Positions 5,145-5,507 of a DNA stretch of 5,507 nt are shown in pieces. The DNA is from an uncultured Collinsella sp. (GTDB lineage: Bacteria; Actinomycetota; Coriobacteriia; Coriobacteriales; Coriobacteriaceae). How positions within the stretch are numbered: position 1 is the stretch's first letter; each line of letters opens with the position of its first letter. Under the pieces are notes generated by a model. It did no database searches. It was not told where the DNA came from and saw only the letters and a program-made list of their open reading frames with translations. The position numbers and the translations under genes are program-made. The stretch lies in contig USHZ01000131.1 in assembly GCA_900554595.1 (NCBI GenBank), positions 1-5,507 on the forward strand. The letters run 5' to 3'.

Positions 5145-5507
5145 CTACTTGCGATGCGCGCGGTAGAACTCGATGAGCGCCTGGGTCGAAGCGTCCTGCT
5201 CGGCCTTTGCGGCGTCGTCGTGGAAGGCCGGGGTGATCTGCTTGGCAAGCTGCTTGCCCAGCTCGACGCCCCACTGGTCGTAGGAGTCGATGCCCCAGAC
5301 CGTGCCCTCGACAAATACGATGTGCTCGTACAGGGCGATGAGCTCGCCGAGTGCGAACGGGGTCAGCGTGTCGCCGAAGATCGAGGTCGTCGGGCGGTTG
5401 CCCTCAAAGCAGCGAGCCGGGACGATCTGCTCGGGCGTGCCCTCGGCACGAACCTCGTCGGCCGTCTTGCCAAAGGCGAGTGCCTTGGTCTGGGCCAGGA
5501 AGTTGCC
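5145..5507 (-). CDS. pgi: Glucose-6-phosphate isomerase, C-terminal 120 residues (start lies outside the window)
   Basis: This enzyme interconverts glucose 6-phosphate and fructose 6-phosphate in glycolysis and gluconeogenesis, in the cytosol. The visible part is collinear with the end of the long (about 540-residue, E. coli-like) form: NFLAQTKALAFGK at visible residues 2-14, FEGNRPT (34-40), TPFALGELIALYEH (49-62) and the family signature SYDQWGVELGKQ (75-86). K85 in the signature is the conserved active-site lysine. The catalytic histidine and glutamate lie in the missing part. The protein ends in FYRAHRK and a TAG stop at 5145-5147, then the terminator 5073-5111. It converges on the VirD4-like gene and looks like the core-chromosome right flank of the three-gene unit. 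Confidence 0.97.
   Translation of the reverse strand, partial: GNFLAQTKALAFGKTADEVRAEGTPEQIVPARCFEGNRPTTSIFGDTLTPFALGELIALYEHIVFVEGTVWGIDSYDQWGVELGKQLAKQITPAFHDDAAKAEQDASTQALIEFYRAHRK

Noticed and set aside
1..5507. Integrase, transposase, flanking attachment repeats or CRISPR arrays that would mark a mobile element
   Set aside because: None was found: no such gene is encoded, and I saw no direct repeats flanking the cassette or spaced repeat arrays. Mobility therefore rests only on the VirD4 resemblance.

Overview
The window looks like chromosomal DNA of a high-GC Gram-positive bacterium. My best guess is a Coriobacteriia member such as Collinsella. This is inferred from the GC-rich third codon positions, strong AGGAGG-type ribosome binding sites, the long-form glucose-6-phosphate isomerase and the style of the VirD4-like protein. 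No rRNA, tRNA or marker in the window proves it.

Layout. On the minus strand at the left are two unrelated HAD-superfamily phosphatase genes: a partial subfamily IA (beta-phosphoglucomutase-like) gene (1-619) and, upstream of it in transcription, a complete Cof/YidA-type gene (683-1525). A strong intrinsic terminator (635-659) separates them, directly in front of the ribosome binding site of the first. About 606 bases without a convincing gene follow (1526-2131). This stretch holds a plus-strand promoter candidate (1761-1789), an inverted repeat at the predicted transcription start (1793-1814), and a long leader with a nested, possibly switching fold (1901-2023). It ends in a C-rich, G-poor stretch with an 18-base tandem repeat just before the next gene. 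On the plus strand come three genes: an unrecognised 296-residue protein (2132-3022), a ClpP-family serine protease paralogue with an intact Ser/His/Asp triad (3089-3706), and a VirD4/TraG-like ATPase (3699-5003) that overlaps the protease gene by 8 bases. At the right, converging on them, is the 3' end of pgi on the minus strand (5145-5507) with its terminator (5073-5111).

How the parts fit. The HAD genes and pgi look like ordinary housekeeping or sugar-phosphate metabolism. The three-gene plus-strand unit is the unusual part. A ClpP-type peptidase is normally fed by an AAA+ Clp unfoldase, and a VirD4-type ATPase is normally membrane-anchored in a conjugation machine beside a relaxase and mating-pore genes. 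Here the two are translationally coupled. The ATPase lacks the membrane anchor and carries changes in two conserved motifs, and no conjugation, integrase or Clp-ATPase gene is in the window. I infer a candidate protease-plus-motor system of unknown purpose. The alternative is a degenerated fragment of an integrated element.
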